A stretch of DNA of 64,000 nt, taken from contig OW051497.1 of NCBI GenBank assembly GCA_932521035.1, positions 10,788,001 to 10,852,000 on the forward strand, given 5' to 3'. Made by a program: the position numbers and the translations under genes. How positions within the stretch are numbered: position 1 is the first letter of the stretch; the number at the start of each line of letters is the position of its first letter. This stretch comes from Oscheius dolichura (lineage: Eukaryota; Nematoda; Chromadorea; Rhabditida; Rhabditidae). Below are positions 31,897 to 43,489 of this stretch, piece by piece. The notes under the pieces were generated by a model. That model ran no database searches, had not been told where the DNA came from, and saw only the letters and a program-made list of their open reading frames with translations.

Positions 31897-33598
31897 CTCA
31901 CACACAGAACACTGGCAAGGGGGCAGATCCGCGAAATATAACGTCAAAAAGCTGTCGTCAGCGGGTATTTCAATCCGAAGCGCGGCAGCGAAGCGATGTT
32001 TTCATTAGATATCTGCGATGAACGTGTTATCGTGGCAGAGGGCAATGGGGAAGATTTCAATAAAAACGGTAATCCCCTAATGTGGGTGTCTCTAAAACTA
32101 ACTAAAGTTAAAAAATATAAACATTTTTGTAAGAGAGAGAGAGAGTAGACCAGCTTTTCCATGTGATAGTGTCATTGATAGTTAGAAACCGGATATCGTA
32201 CCTTGAGGTCAAGCGTATGAAAGTGATAAAATAAATCTTATAGAAGGTGAATGCACCTTAAAAACCGGATCAAAGCGGAAACTGACAAGGTGATCCGATG
32301 CCAGCAAATGTGATAAGGATTTATAGACGGTTTTCCCACATGAAGAGAGAGAGAGAGGGCACTACTTCCTTGCTGTATAATAAGGGTGGGAAGGGCGAGC
32401 ATTACAAAAAGCCTTAATTTTCAGAACTCTTCTTTCTTTGTCTGCTGTTGTGCTTCTTTCAGCATCCAAAATTATACCAGTCGCTTTTCTTTTCCACTTT
32501 GGCTGTATCCGCGAAAGAACGTCTTCCATGTCTTGTTTTAATTCCTTTAATTTACTAGTTTGACAGTCCCTATAAATAATGTAGCTTAATTTTATTAAAG
32601 CAAGAAAACCTTATGTCGTTGGCCACTGTACCCTCAGTATCTGGAGTAGTTGATTCTATCAGTCTCACTCATCTTATTGTATAGCACTTCCTTTTCCAAT
32701 CCACTTGTATTAGTTTTCAATTGAATGATGCTCACGGGTATCCACAAACGAAAGTAGCTATTATGTCAAGCGAGTGCATTTATACCTTGGCCACCGGATT
32801 TCTTCCTCCGTCCTTTTTCAAATCAACTTGTATCGGTTCCAGTTCTTTTTCCTTATCGTTCAATCTTTTTGTAGACGCTATGGCTGTCTTCTCTCTTCGA
32901 CTAATACAGGCAAAAGTATAGCTCCATGATCATCTTTATACCGATTCAGCCGGCTTCTAGATTCCGCCAATTTTTGCAACTTCCCCAGTCGAAATCTTCT
33001 TGAAAACAGTCGCGTACGTATTTAGAAAGATCCTGGATATATGCCAGGCTGAAAAACGGAATTAAAAAGATAGTTATTAGGAAGAGAATAAAAGACATGA
33101 AGAGTTGATAATTATAGAGACGAGAAGCAGGTGAGCAATGACTTTGTTCAATCCATGATTAAAGTATAAGTAAAAGGAATGGAGGGCTGAAATAGCAAAT
33201 CGTTTGAGCAGCCTATGGACATGAAATGTCCTGAAGCTGGAAACATGTATATGTGAACTGAGCCTGTCAGAACCGCGAAAACTTATTTGAGTCATGTGGA
33301 GGAGGACTGTAATAGAAAATGTTCGCCGCATTTACAGTGGTTTATTATAGGCTTTTCGGTTATGATAAAATGAATGGGAAAATAGAACTCGAGTGGAAGA
33401 TTTGTTCCACACTATCAGTTTTAGAGCCTATTTCAGACGCTGCTCGTATGCTCCTCAATCACATGTTAACCCTATAAACTACGACCAGCTTTGATCTGAT
33501 AACAATAGTAAATCCCGGCATCTGTTGACGATCCCTTTCATCAGCATTTGTCATCCTAAAATTGAATTATAGCAATCAGCACTGCCCTTTACTAGGTG
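31897..33598. other. Intergenic region with (GA)n runs, no gene supported
   Basis: Upstream side of the minus-strand secreted gene, then AT-rich sequence. Two purine runs, AAGAGAGAGAGAGAG near 32131 and 32343, stand out. Short ORFs on both strands (for example minus 33077-33331) lack exon structure. The interval ends in TGCCCTTTACTAG, a likely acceptor before the receptor at 33599. Confidence 0.4.
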
Positions 33599-34561
33599 AT
33601 GCTCCAAGCTGACTGGGATGCGGTGACCGGCTCCATATTGCTGATTATCGTGGGAGTTTAATTAGTTTCTTTAATGTTTACGCCTTCTAGCCTGGACTGA
33701 TAGCTGTCAAATGCAGTATTTTTATGATTTACACATTTTGGCGTCTACCAGACACTCGCTCGCCTTTCACCACTATTACCACGGCTAGGTGTGCATCCCA
33801 CTTGATTAACGGCGCTTCTTATGGAATTTACTACCCGCTTCGACTCGTATTGTAAGTCTATACAACAATTAAGGGGATATAGAGCTCGTTCAGGTCAATT
33901 TTTGGTATATCTTGGACCAATACTTATATTGACACTGTCACTGCTGGTTGCTGGTTTGTTCTAGCACCATTGGAATTTTTACTCGGATTGAACAGGATCA
34001 TAGCCATTCATTTGCCACTACAGTATCCAATTATCTTCTCTTCACGTCTTACGGCGGTAAGCGTTTTAGGGAGAGCCCTAGGGGGCACAGGGGAGCCCAA
34101 TGAAAAACATTCTTCAGGTATACGTCCTTCTGTCATGGCTGTTGGCTGTCTGGTTTTATCTTTACCATTTATGTAAGTAGTACAGTTTCTAAAACAATAT
34201 TGTTAGTTTAGTCTGTCCAATGTCTTTCTCGGTCTATTCCTTTGAAATAGAATACTCCTCAAGAGACTGCTTCGACAAGGACTCACTAACTTCCGAGATA
34301 TTTGTATTCCCCGCTTTGGGAAGCGCCTTCCTCATGGCACTTATCGCTTTCCTTCAAGTTATATACCGTACACGGAAGCAGGGGCTCCTCGGCAATAGGA
34401 GAAGATGGCTCCTCTTTGCTCAAGCTCCTTCCCAGATTCTTGTATGGGTGCTGGTTACCATGTTCTGGGTGTCGGACTTTAGAACGCTGTCAGACAGTCG
34501 TTTATTTCTACTGTTGTCTCTCCCGTTTGCACAACTTCTGGCTCATGCTGCAGAAAGGTGA
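33599..34561 (+). CDS. Serpentine (7TM) receptor of nematode chemoreceptor type, copy 1
   Basis: Five exons (33599-33655, 33691-33851, 33894-34056, 34118-34172, 34212-34561) join in frame to 261 residues. TM1 is ILLIIVGPGLIAVKC. TM3 is CWFVLAPLEFLLGLNR followed by AIHLPLQYPIIFSSR, an LNR...P..Y..IFS motif like nematode Srv/Srg-superfamily receptors. TM4 is LLSWLLAVWFYLYHL. An extracellular loop has Cys in SSRDCFDKDS, followed by TM5 (GSAFLMALIAFLQVIYR), a basic loop, TM6 after LLFAQAPSQILVW, and TM7. The C-terminus is very short (HAAER), and splicing to a further small exon is possible at AGGTGA. It presumably acts in chemosensation. A related but shortened gene follows at 35048. The exact Sr family is not certain. 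Confidence 0.62.
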
Positions 34562-35047
34562 ATCGATATTAATGACTACAATTCAGTCCAATTCAACTGA
34601 AAATTGATGAATAGAATGGATTTTATGGAAGTTGACGGTATAATCCAATCATTATAATGGATCACTCTTTATTTCTTAATAAGAATAAAGTACATGGAAA
34701 CAAGTTTTGAGTCTTGATCAGTGTCTGATATTATGTATCACTGTTCTTCGAATAGCCGCATTTCCGGTGATAGTAAACCTTTGGATGCTCTAATTCTTCC
34801 GTATCAGTTATTTAGAATAACCCGACGTTTTTAGTGCAATCATCGTCTCCTTCTACTTCGCCTATAAGAAGCACAACGGGGAACATTCGTCAGGCAATTG
34901 AATGAAGTGTGCTCTCCTTTATTGTGTACATGCTAATTATCCCATATTCATAAAGTTAATAAATTAAACTTTGATCCGCGCTCGTGAGCGCAATACTTCC
35001 TATAGAGAAGGAGAAACATAGCCCCATTTATATCACACGTTTACAAG
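34562..35047. other. Spacer between the two related receptors
   Basis: AT-rich. It contains AATAAAG near 34684 as a possible poly(A) signal of the first receptor; no coding sequence is seen. Confidence 0.4.
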
Positions 35048-35828
35048 ATGTACTCTGATGAGTACAGCATAGCTGCTGTGCTGATGTTGTTTCTGGTAAG
35101 ACACTATCGTGTATACTGTCTATGGTGTGCTTTCAGCCCAGTTTCTTCGCTCTAACAGCTGGCTTGTACATCGTTTTCCACTATGTTACCGTCCCTGCTA
35201 GAAGATCCTCGTTTACCACGATCGTTTTCGTTAGAACGTTTTCTCACATTGGGAATTCCATCCTTTATGGATTCTACTTTTCTGTGAGAATACTTCTGTA
35301 CCCAAAATTTGAGTTCCTGATAAACAAGCCAACTTCAGAAACAATGTGGATATTGTTTGGAGATCTCCAAGAGTGGATTATATAAATTTTATCTTCTGGT
35401 TCCTTCTTATACCTACAGAATCTCTACTGGCGTTTAACAGGCTAGCAGCTATAAATATGCCTGTCAAGTATAATATCATCTTTTCTCTTGTTGCTTATAT
35501 TCAAATTCTACATCGTCTCAAAATAAGAAGAATATCTAATAGCAAACGTCAGCGTCTCCACTTTGCCCAAGCTCCTGTCCAGATTTTTTTCTGGCTTCTA
35601 GCCAATATTTTCTACTCAACGAATCTTCGTTTCCTCTCCGAAAACCGCCTGTGGAAGTTGTCCTGTGCTATTCTTCCACAAGTTCTCGCTCATTTTGCAG
35701 AAAGGTTTGCAGTTTTTATCGATACAGTAAAATCTCTTCAGCGTGGTGGTTGTTCTGTTCCAAATTGCATACAAAAGAAGTCCAAACTGAAAACACAGTA
35801 CCTTTTGGTGTTCCACTTATTCAAATAA
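35048..35828 (+). pseudogene. Serpentine receptor copy 2, internally deleted
   Basis: Paralogue of the receptor at 33599, with exons 35048-35095, 35137-35297 and 35339-35828, joining in frame to 232 residues. It begins MYSDEYSIAAVLMLFL and keeps the TM3 block FWFLLIPTESLLAFNRL and NMPVKYNIIFS. In copy 1 about 70 residues (TM4 and the second extracellular loop) separate IIFS from the TM5 end. Here IIFS runs straight into LVAYIQILHRLKIRR without an intron. The remaining HFAQAPVQIFFWL and AERFAVF parts are intact. No stop or frameshift is present, so it could still be translated as a receptor with about five or six membrane segments, but loss of a helix argues for a non-functional or altered product. 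Confidence 0.6.
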
Positions 35829-35923
35829 TAATATCGTTTTTAATACCTTTTTATTGTTACAGTTTACCGTGAAGATTATGACAATAAAAGTTACTGTCAA
35901 AAAGATGGGCGTACTGATAGATA

Positions 35924-35980
35924 CAGTAGAAAATCTTAAGTGTGTTAGTTCCTCTGCTTCAAATTGATCATGGGATCAAA
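35924..35980 (+). repeat. Short duplicated fragment of the receptor 3' end
   Basis: GATACAGTAGAAAATCTTAAG and GTTCCTCTGCTTCAAATTG resemble GATACAGTAAAATCTCTTCAG and GTTCTGTTCCAAATTG at 35717-35770. It is a degenerate local copy. Confidence 0.4.
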
Positions 35981-35999
35981 CTAACGACTGCTTTGCATT

Positions 36000-38900
36000 A
36001 TTGGTCAGAAATCCACATTCTCGTTTCAACTGACCAAACAAGTCCCATATTCGAGGGGGCTGTGTTGCAGTGAGAGTGCGATGACACAGAAGAAAGACTT
36101 CATTCAGGAACTCTTCCCACTCCTATTAAATTATCTTTATTGCTATGCTAAACCGTCGTAGACATGATGTCACAAGGAGAAGCGCAGTGTAGCCACTCAC
36201 TGACATGAACACTGTTGCCGTTTATTCATATTATTTCCTACAATGTTACTGAGGTTCTTGACCTTTTATAGCCTTCTTCCTGTGACCTTGCTGTTTTGCC
36301 TCAAAGTGATATTCCTCCCTCTTGGCTTCCACCTATAATGATTAATAAATGCAGAGGAAACATCATTACTTGAGTGAAATAAACACGACGAAATTTCCGA
36401 CTTCCCGGGTGAGATAAAAATAACAGGGCACACCCACGCCATCTCCGATTGTTGTCAGTTAATTTTTCAATTGTTCTCTTACGTTTCCCGGCCTCTTGTG
36501 TTGAAAAGAAATTTGTTTTTTAGCTAAAAGGTAAATATGAGTTCACCAAAAGTTCTACGAATTCGTTTTTCCGTTCCAAATATTTACCTAGAACTGCGTC
36601 CTTCTTTTTTGTTTTTCCAAAATTTGTGGTACCCAGCCTGAACTCTGGTTATCCTTAAAGGAAAACAGTGCATTGCTCAAATTAATGTGATGATCCCTTT
36701 CCGGCCAGCCGGGAAGACGAGACATCTTCGAACACCCCATAACGGGTTCCTAGGGGAGTTGTTTCCGGTTTCAAAAGACTCATAATTCGCCCTTCCGGTC
36801 TAAGTTATTAGTGCCTAGTATCAACGTTTCCACACACTGCGTTAAGTTGTCTAGAAACTTCCACAAGAATTCATTTCCGCTTATTCGAAGCAGGAATGTG
36901 GCTAGGGGTCTCTTTTTGAAGTAACACAAGGCCACCGTAACATCCCCTCTTCCATGTTACATAGATCTAGATTAGCCCGTACCAAAACAAGCCCCCTCTT
37001 AGTCTTGATCATAGGATATCCCATGCTTCAGACTTTCATCCTTTTCATCTTTTTAAAAGAATGCTTTTTGGCCTTGCGGATTATAAAATCTTTTTTAGGA
37101 GCTTAGCCTCGTCTACTTCTTAGAACACTAGGCCAAAACATTTATTGTTGACCGTCTTCTCTCGTCCACTTCATCTATTCTTCTTCCTCATCCATTTGGG
37201 TGCTTAAATTAATTGCCAACCACCCCGTACTGCAACTTATTTCCATTTCTACAACTGGAAGACGAGTTTAAACAAACACCCTTTGTTATAGAGAGCCCTC
37301 ATCATCTTTTCCTCAGAGAGTGAACCCACTGGAACATGCAAGTTGCGCAAGGGGAAAACACCTCCTATTTGAAAGAAGAGCTGTTGATGTTCTAAAATGG
37401 GCTTACGTTTGCTAAGGAGCTATCTCTTCTCTTGCGTGAAAATAGAATTTCCTTTGATGCTTGCAATCTTTTGGTCATCATGGGCATTCCCAGTATGTGG
37501 TTGAAAATAATGAGCATCTCTCTTCTTTTGTTCCCGTCATCCTTAGGAGGTAAACTTTATCTTGCTTTTATGGTCAATCCTCCTCCCCCAGTCACTGTTT
37601 TCCGTTCTCTGCCCTAGATGTTTTATCCGTCTTATGCCTCTTACCAATTTCAACACAAGGAGTCTTAAGACCTCAATTTTTCGAAGAACGATCTCCCCCT
37701 GGTCCCGACTTTTCCGCTAATAGCAACGTGACCTCCCTAATGAAATCTTAGCGTATCATACCAGTAAACCACATGTTCTCGTAATCGAATAATACAATCG
37801 TAAAAATTCCTCTACACAACCGAGAAAACAATTTTTAATTGGAACTATTTAACTTCTAGTTCTGTAGTAAATAATCTTTTTTTCCTTGTCCTTTACAAAT
37901 TGCGGAGGACAGATGAACATTGAATCTTTCCTCAGGGGTTCACGTCTTCACGGTTGGGAAAATAACCATTCTTTTGATGCAATGTTCAAAATTTCCGCTT
38001 ATTTTTCTTCACACCTCTTCGTATATTCAAAAGAGAATCTGCATGATCATTTACGTAAAGGCCTAGATCCAAAAATGATCACATAACTAAATTGAGCTTC
38101 TATACTCAGCCTTCTTACACGGAGTGAATGTTTCTTGGAGCCGAAGACAGGCTATCGGCCACCTGGCGACCTTCGAGTATTTTGATCTCGTTCCCTTGCT
38201 TGCCGTTGTCTGGCCATGATGTTGGAAGTGTATCCACCCTCATAAAGAAGCCTGTCAAAGTGCTTTAGCATGATATACCTCCCAATGGCAAAATAATAAT
38301 CTGAGCCCACAAAGTTCTGGGTCCAATTCGTCGAATTCTGCACTCTTTTTCCTCTCAACAAAAGGAACAAACGAAGTCTTCCTGGTTGTCATTAAAATGT
38401 CAAAAAGGCTCCACTTGGTCTCTCCATTGAAAAGCGTCACAATCTTAATCCACCCAACGTGTCTATTCAGAGGTATCTGCTTGGGGGGAATTAATTGCTG
38501 GACCGCGATGGCTTTCTCTTCTCTTTCCTCCCAAATGGCCTTCTTGAAACATCATTTTGATCGCTAGCAATGAGAGGACCAATTAGATGATGCGATTTCT
38601 GATTCTGCTCATAACCGCCTTGGCAGTTAGTTTTTACGGCTTCTTCCCATTCTCTGAACTTTGCCTCGCTACAGTAAAGACCCTCCCGGGAGTGACACAT
38701 CCTCTTTTTGCTGTTCGCCTTACATGCATTCTTACAAAAGTCGTATCCAATTAGAGAATAACGTCAGTATTTAAAGTGTTCTTTCTCGTTAAAGTCTTCT
38801 ATCTTGTAATCCTACCTTCGTGAGAGTCTGACGGTGCCATGTAGGCAGCAAGACATAGATCGGAAAACAGTCCACGTATCTTTTGTTTCTTTATCTTTTA

Positions 38901-40362
38901 AGATCCAAGTTTATGCCTGGATTATTGTTTGTATCTAGATCAGAAAACGTTATATCCTTGCTTATCTATTCTTAAAATTTCACACACTTGTTTATTTACT
39001 TTTGGGAGGAACTCCCCCCGCTTCAGTTTAGATTTCAAATGATCTCAAATGGGCTGCCCTTATATAATTCTATTCTTTTCGACGATCTTTTTACTTTTAG
39101 AGATCGTTTTAGTCGAAGAAATACTGCGAAGCCGTTCTCTTTTGTGTTTGCTTTTTAATTTTTCGAAGTACATTGTTGCGCAAACTACCAAACGTGACAA
39201 TTAACATTTGGAGAATATTTAATTATCATTCCAATGTCTTCGCTAAATTTATTTAGTAGTGGATCACTGAAATCAAAGTTTGCTCAACACCACCAAGCAC
39301 CGTAATTGCGGGATGAACCCTCTTCCCGCTAATTCCTCCTCCTTCTCACAACAGACCCATGGAACAGATTGTCGCTTTCATTCCACGAAGACGGATGGGG
39401 GTGCTGCTTCTACGCAGTTCCTCTGTTTTAATTGGTCCTTTCTTGCCCCTTTGTGAGGTCCTTCCTTCGCTCAACAGCAGCATTAAATTTTGGAACAATT
39501 TGTGTGTGTGTGTGTGCCTCGCTTACCGCTTTTTCTACCCTTGAAGGTGTTCATTCTGTGGCTTCTATGGAAAAAGAAAGGCTGATTGCTTCCTTGACCT
39601 AACCACACTAATAACAAAGGAAAGTTGTCAAGAAGGTGTCACAACAGAGACAAGTGGGCGAAGGTCTTATCTACCACTTTCCCAAAGGGACAGCCAAAGA
39701 TTTCACTTTGAAGGGGGATCTCTTCATCTTCCTCCTTTTGGCCTGTCAATCTAAGCCGTTTTTTTGTTCCATTTTAAGAACAACTGACATCTTTTGAAGC
39801 CGTTCTCCCAAAAGGGAGTTCCCAAGTTCAGAGCATCCCACTCATTCAAGTCTGCAAGCGAAATGCATCCGCATCCACCCACGTAATACTGTTAATTGTT
39901 TGAATTCAATACGCGCAGTTTCATTTACCAATAACCGGTGAGTCGCCTTCGCATAGAAAACAACCTTTTGCTCTCGCAGCTTTCAGCTTTACTCTGACGG
40001 AAAGTCTTTTTTAAGCGTGTTCAAGGGCTTCAGGCACACTTTATTAGATCCCAAACATAGATTAGGAAAATCTTTGCCTTCATTGATAAAAACATTGCTG
40101 TCCCATGACTTTCTTCTTGGAACAACGCTATATGCCCTTTCTTGAACTGTTGCGTCTCTTGATCGCTAATATATTTGTGTATAAACAGAGATGTTTATTT
40201 TTCCAGGAGATATAAGATATTTCCGATTTACGTTATTGTTCAAATTCCTTGAAGTACACTCTTGCTTAGGTCATTCTTCCGTTCATTTAATCTTTTCTTG
40301 CTCTAGCGGATCACCGTAACAAACATCTTTCAGAGTGAAAATTGCTTCCACAAGCGACTCCC
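36000..40362. other. Long gene-poor interval
   Basis: About 4.3 kb with short ORFs on both strands and no convincing exon chains apart from the doubtful minus-strand pieces at 38152-38700. A (GT)n run (TGTGTGTGTGTGTG) lies at about 39502. A TTTCAG acceptor at 40333 precedes the neuropeptide-receptor-like gene and marks its end. Confidence 0.4.
38152..38700 (-). other. Possible degenerate coding remnant
   Basis: Three minus-strand frames carry protein-like stretches in succession: CHSREGLYCSEAKFREWEEA (38700-38640), RHVGWIKIVTLFNGETKW (about 38450-38390) and LFCHWEVYHAKAL (about 38290). They are separated by stops and frame changes without good splice sites. It could be a decayed gene or transposon fragment, or chance. 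Confidence 0.2.
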
Positions 40363-41726
40363 ATGTGCCAGGTCTACATCGAGCATGTGGATGATCCATC
40401 CTTACGACCTACTGTAATCTCTATATTCGCTCTGATCTACGGATTTGAATTTGTTTTGGGAGTTGGCGGAAATCTGGCAGTTCTCTATCTAACACTCCGG
40501 AACCGTCAGCTCCAATCCGTTCAAAACATGTTCATGATGAACCTTGCTCTATCGGATCTGGTGGTCTGTGTATTCTCACTTCCGATAACTCCAGCCACGA
40601 GTATTTTTAAAAATTGGTATTTTGGGGACCTTCTCTGCCATAGCGTGCCATGGTTGCAGGTAAATATCCTCCATTTATAGCCGTATTAAACAGTTAATTT
40701 CAGGGTACCAGTATATTTGTAGCGACATTTTCTCTAGCCGTAATTGCCATCGACAGGTACTGCCTGATAGTCAAACCTCATTTACGACGGATATCCCGCA
40801 AAGTAAGTTATTAGAAGGAAAAAACAAAACGCATAATGGATTTCAGAACGCTCGGTGGATAATGGTCATACTCTGGGGAACGTCAGCACTAATAACACTA
40901 CCGTACTCTTGGTACATGAAGGTTGTTGACATTGAAGGACTTTGTGGGAAGTTCTGTACGGAAGAGTGGCCGGATGACAGTGTTCGAAGGTATTAATCGT
41001 GTCTCCAATCACTTTTAAACCAAACATCTTCAGGTATTATACAATCTTCGTCATGATCTGCCAGTTTGTAATACCAGGGTCTGTGATGTTCATGTGCTAT
41101 TGTAGCGTGTTCAGCACCCTCCAACAGAGGACGAGGAATAAATTAAAGTGAGAAAAAAGTTCCTCATGCATTTGCCCAACCTATGCATTTGCAGAAAGCT
41201 AAACGAGCGGTCCATCGTTTTAGCCGCATCGATGCCGCTGATGCAAGCTATCGTTAAAGTAGAACGCGACAAACCGGCTGTACACGAGAGCAGGGTAAGA
41301 GCAGACTTTCTATTTTAATTAAGGAATCTTTTAGACTCATAAGAAAGTGGAACTTGTGTCCCAAACGAGAAGGAACGTCTGCGTTCTTGTAGCCTTCATA
41401 GTTGTTTTTATGTCGAGCGCCCTGCCTCACAACGTCGCCTCCGTGGTTCTCGAATTTACAGATGGTCAAATATTCATGCAAAACGGAGTCAATTATTCCT
41501 ACCTGGTTAGCCTCATAACACATAGGTTTGTTTATATCCTCTTTCTATTTTAAATCTCCTGCTTTTCAGTATTTTTATGCTCAACAATGTAGCCAATCCA
41601 ATCCTCTACGGACTACTAAATCCACAATTTGTGGAGATGCTAAAGAAGACCGTCCAGGAGTGGAAAGTCTCCATAGGCAATATGAAGCGTCTCGACACGA
41701 TGTCAATGGGTAGTGCTGTTGTATAG
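40363..41726 (+). CDS. Rhodopsin-class neuropeptide receptor (NPY/NPF-receptor-like GPCR)
   Basis: Seven exons (40363-40659, 40704-40802, 40847-40989, 41034-41147, 41195-41294, 41335-41525, 41570-41726) keep frame and give 366 residues. Class A marks are all present: GNLAVLYLTLRN in TM1, MNLALSDLVVC in TM2 (LAxxD), CHSVPWLQGTSIF in TM3, AIDRYCLIVKP (DRY), the TM4 Trp in WIMVILWG, an ECL2 CGKFCTEEW, and NPILYG (NPxxY) in TM7. IVKP and PILYGLLNP are common in the insect and nematode NPF/NPY and tachykinin-like group, so a peptide ligand is likely. The TM6 segment FIVVFMSSALPHNVASVV lacks the usual CWxP. The start was taken at 40363, the first ATG after a CATCTTTCAG acceptor (40333). A poly(A)-like TTTAATAAATT follows at about 41764. 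Confidence 0.82.
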
Positions 41727-43489
41727 AAGGAGTTTGTAATTTCTCATTAAGACGGGTGTAATTTAATAAATTATTTCAATTTAAACAATACTAAAATACT
41801 AAAATACTAAAGTTTTTTGTTTGCTTGGATATACAGTAAAATAGGGAATTAGCCAATAAATCACTAGGTCCCTTTCCTTCACCAGATGAAATCTGTTGTT
41901 TTTGGGTGAGTCTCTTTTATAGCTTTTGGCTTTCCAGAGGCAAGTCCATTATTCCTTCCATCCATTCATTACCATGTTGTTGTTATTTAGTGTCACCCGC
42001 CACGTGTTAAAAAAGGAATTGCTAATACTCTGGCTGGGGCTACCGAATGAGGACCCAATTTCTCTTCCTGTTCATCGTTTCAGAATTCTAGAGACTCATC
42101 TCGTTGACGGAAGGTTGTGTGATTAGTAGACTAATTAAAAGTGAAGACCGGGAAATGCGCATTTTCTTTGGCTGTCCTGAGAAGAATTCGGAATCAGTCA
42201 CAAGTTCACGTTCCTCCCCCCTCAGTCACCACCCTCAAAAAGCATTCACGGAAATATAAATTTTTTATAAGGACGATTAGTTTTTGTATGTGTGTGGGGG
42301 AGGGCCCCTCTACTCCATGGAATGAGATTGAAACCATCTTGTGTATTACGGGAGGAAGTGACTTTATGTGACTTCCATTTCCAGTAAACATAAATTTGTA
42401 GGAATTAGTGAAATATTTATTGCCCTTCTTGGGGACTCAACATATACACATGCCATATTTATACACATGATTCTTATTCACAGTAGGATCATTATTTCAT
42501 TTTTCTTTAATCTTAAAAGATCTTGATATGAAAGACGGAAACAAATGCTTGTCTGTGAGAGTACGGATGTCTTAGACAGGGGAATTGCGATGCATTTGAT
42601 GATATTGCTCGTCGGTGTACTACAAGTTGTTGTTTGTCGAAAGGGGATTGTTTTTATCCTATTACCTGAAGGCTCTTTTGCCGGGCGCGGAGGCGTCCCC
42701 GACGCGGCTCCGTATGGCAATCTACGTCTTGCGAGAAGCCCCGCATCATGGGATTTCTCTTCGGAGTTCCTTGTTCTTGCGGACGGGCACGGCTGCTAGG
42801 ACGGACCAGTGGGGTATAAACAGTGTGAACCTAAAGGACTCAAATTGTACCTAAAGATCTCTAAAGAGTATACCTGGAAGAGCGCAACGTGTCCGCAATT
42901 CCTTACTCGTAATCGTTCACACATGTCCAGCGCTTGAACGGTGTTTACCGGATGCAGGATTGAACCGAATTCACATAACAAGAGGTAAGCAAACGGCCGA
43001 GCTGCACTGGGATGTCTGTAAATGTTCCTCATTCAACCGGAAATACTCCCCCCACGGCTACCTGCCAAAGTACCGCAACAAGGATATCCGTCGGAGGTTC
43101 CAGGTTCGCGGGGCATATTTATATATTTCACGTGCTCCAGTCCAGCTAAGCCAGGTTTTTTCTAAGTGAGCTTGCTTCGTGGAATCCTCCAGCAGCTTGA
43201 ATCCAACGGTAATGAATCCCGCATGGCGATGAGTCGGCAGGCGGCTTTCAGCTGCAGCTGAGGTTTTTTGAATGGAATACACTTCCTCGTATCCTCCTTA
43301 AATGGATTGCTTATAAAAGGAAAGGAAGGGCAAACCATAAAGGGATCCTTTACTGGCACCGCAATCCATTATCATCTCGTCCATTTCAGTCCGCCGCTGG
43401 TAAGCATCTCCATCAACAAATTGGCATAGGTGAAGAAAAGGGAACAACGCTTTAAATTAGCCGTCTGGGGCATTGTATAATTGACTTAC
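41727..43489. other. Intergenic region, no gene supported
   Basis: It starts with the receptor 3' UTR (a short repeat of ACTAAAAT at about 41790). Overlapping ORFs between 42478 and 43359 on both strands have no shared exon logic. Palindromic or low-complexity motifs are minor. Confidence 0.35.
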
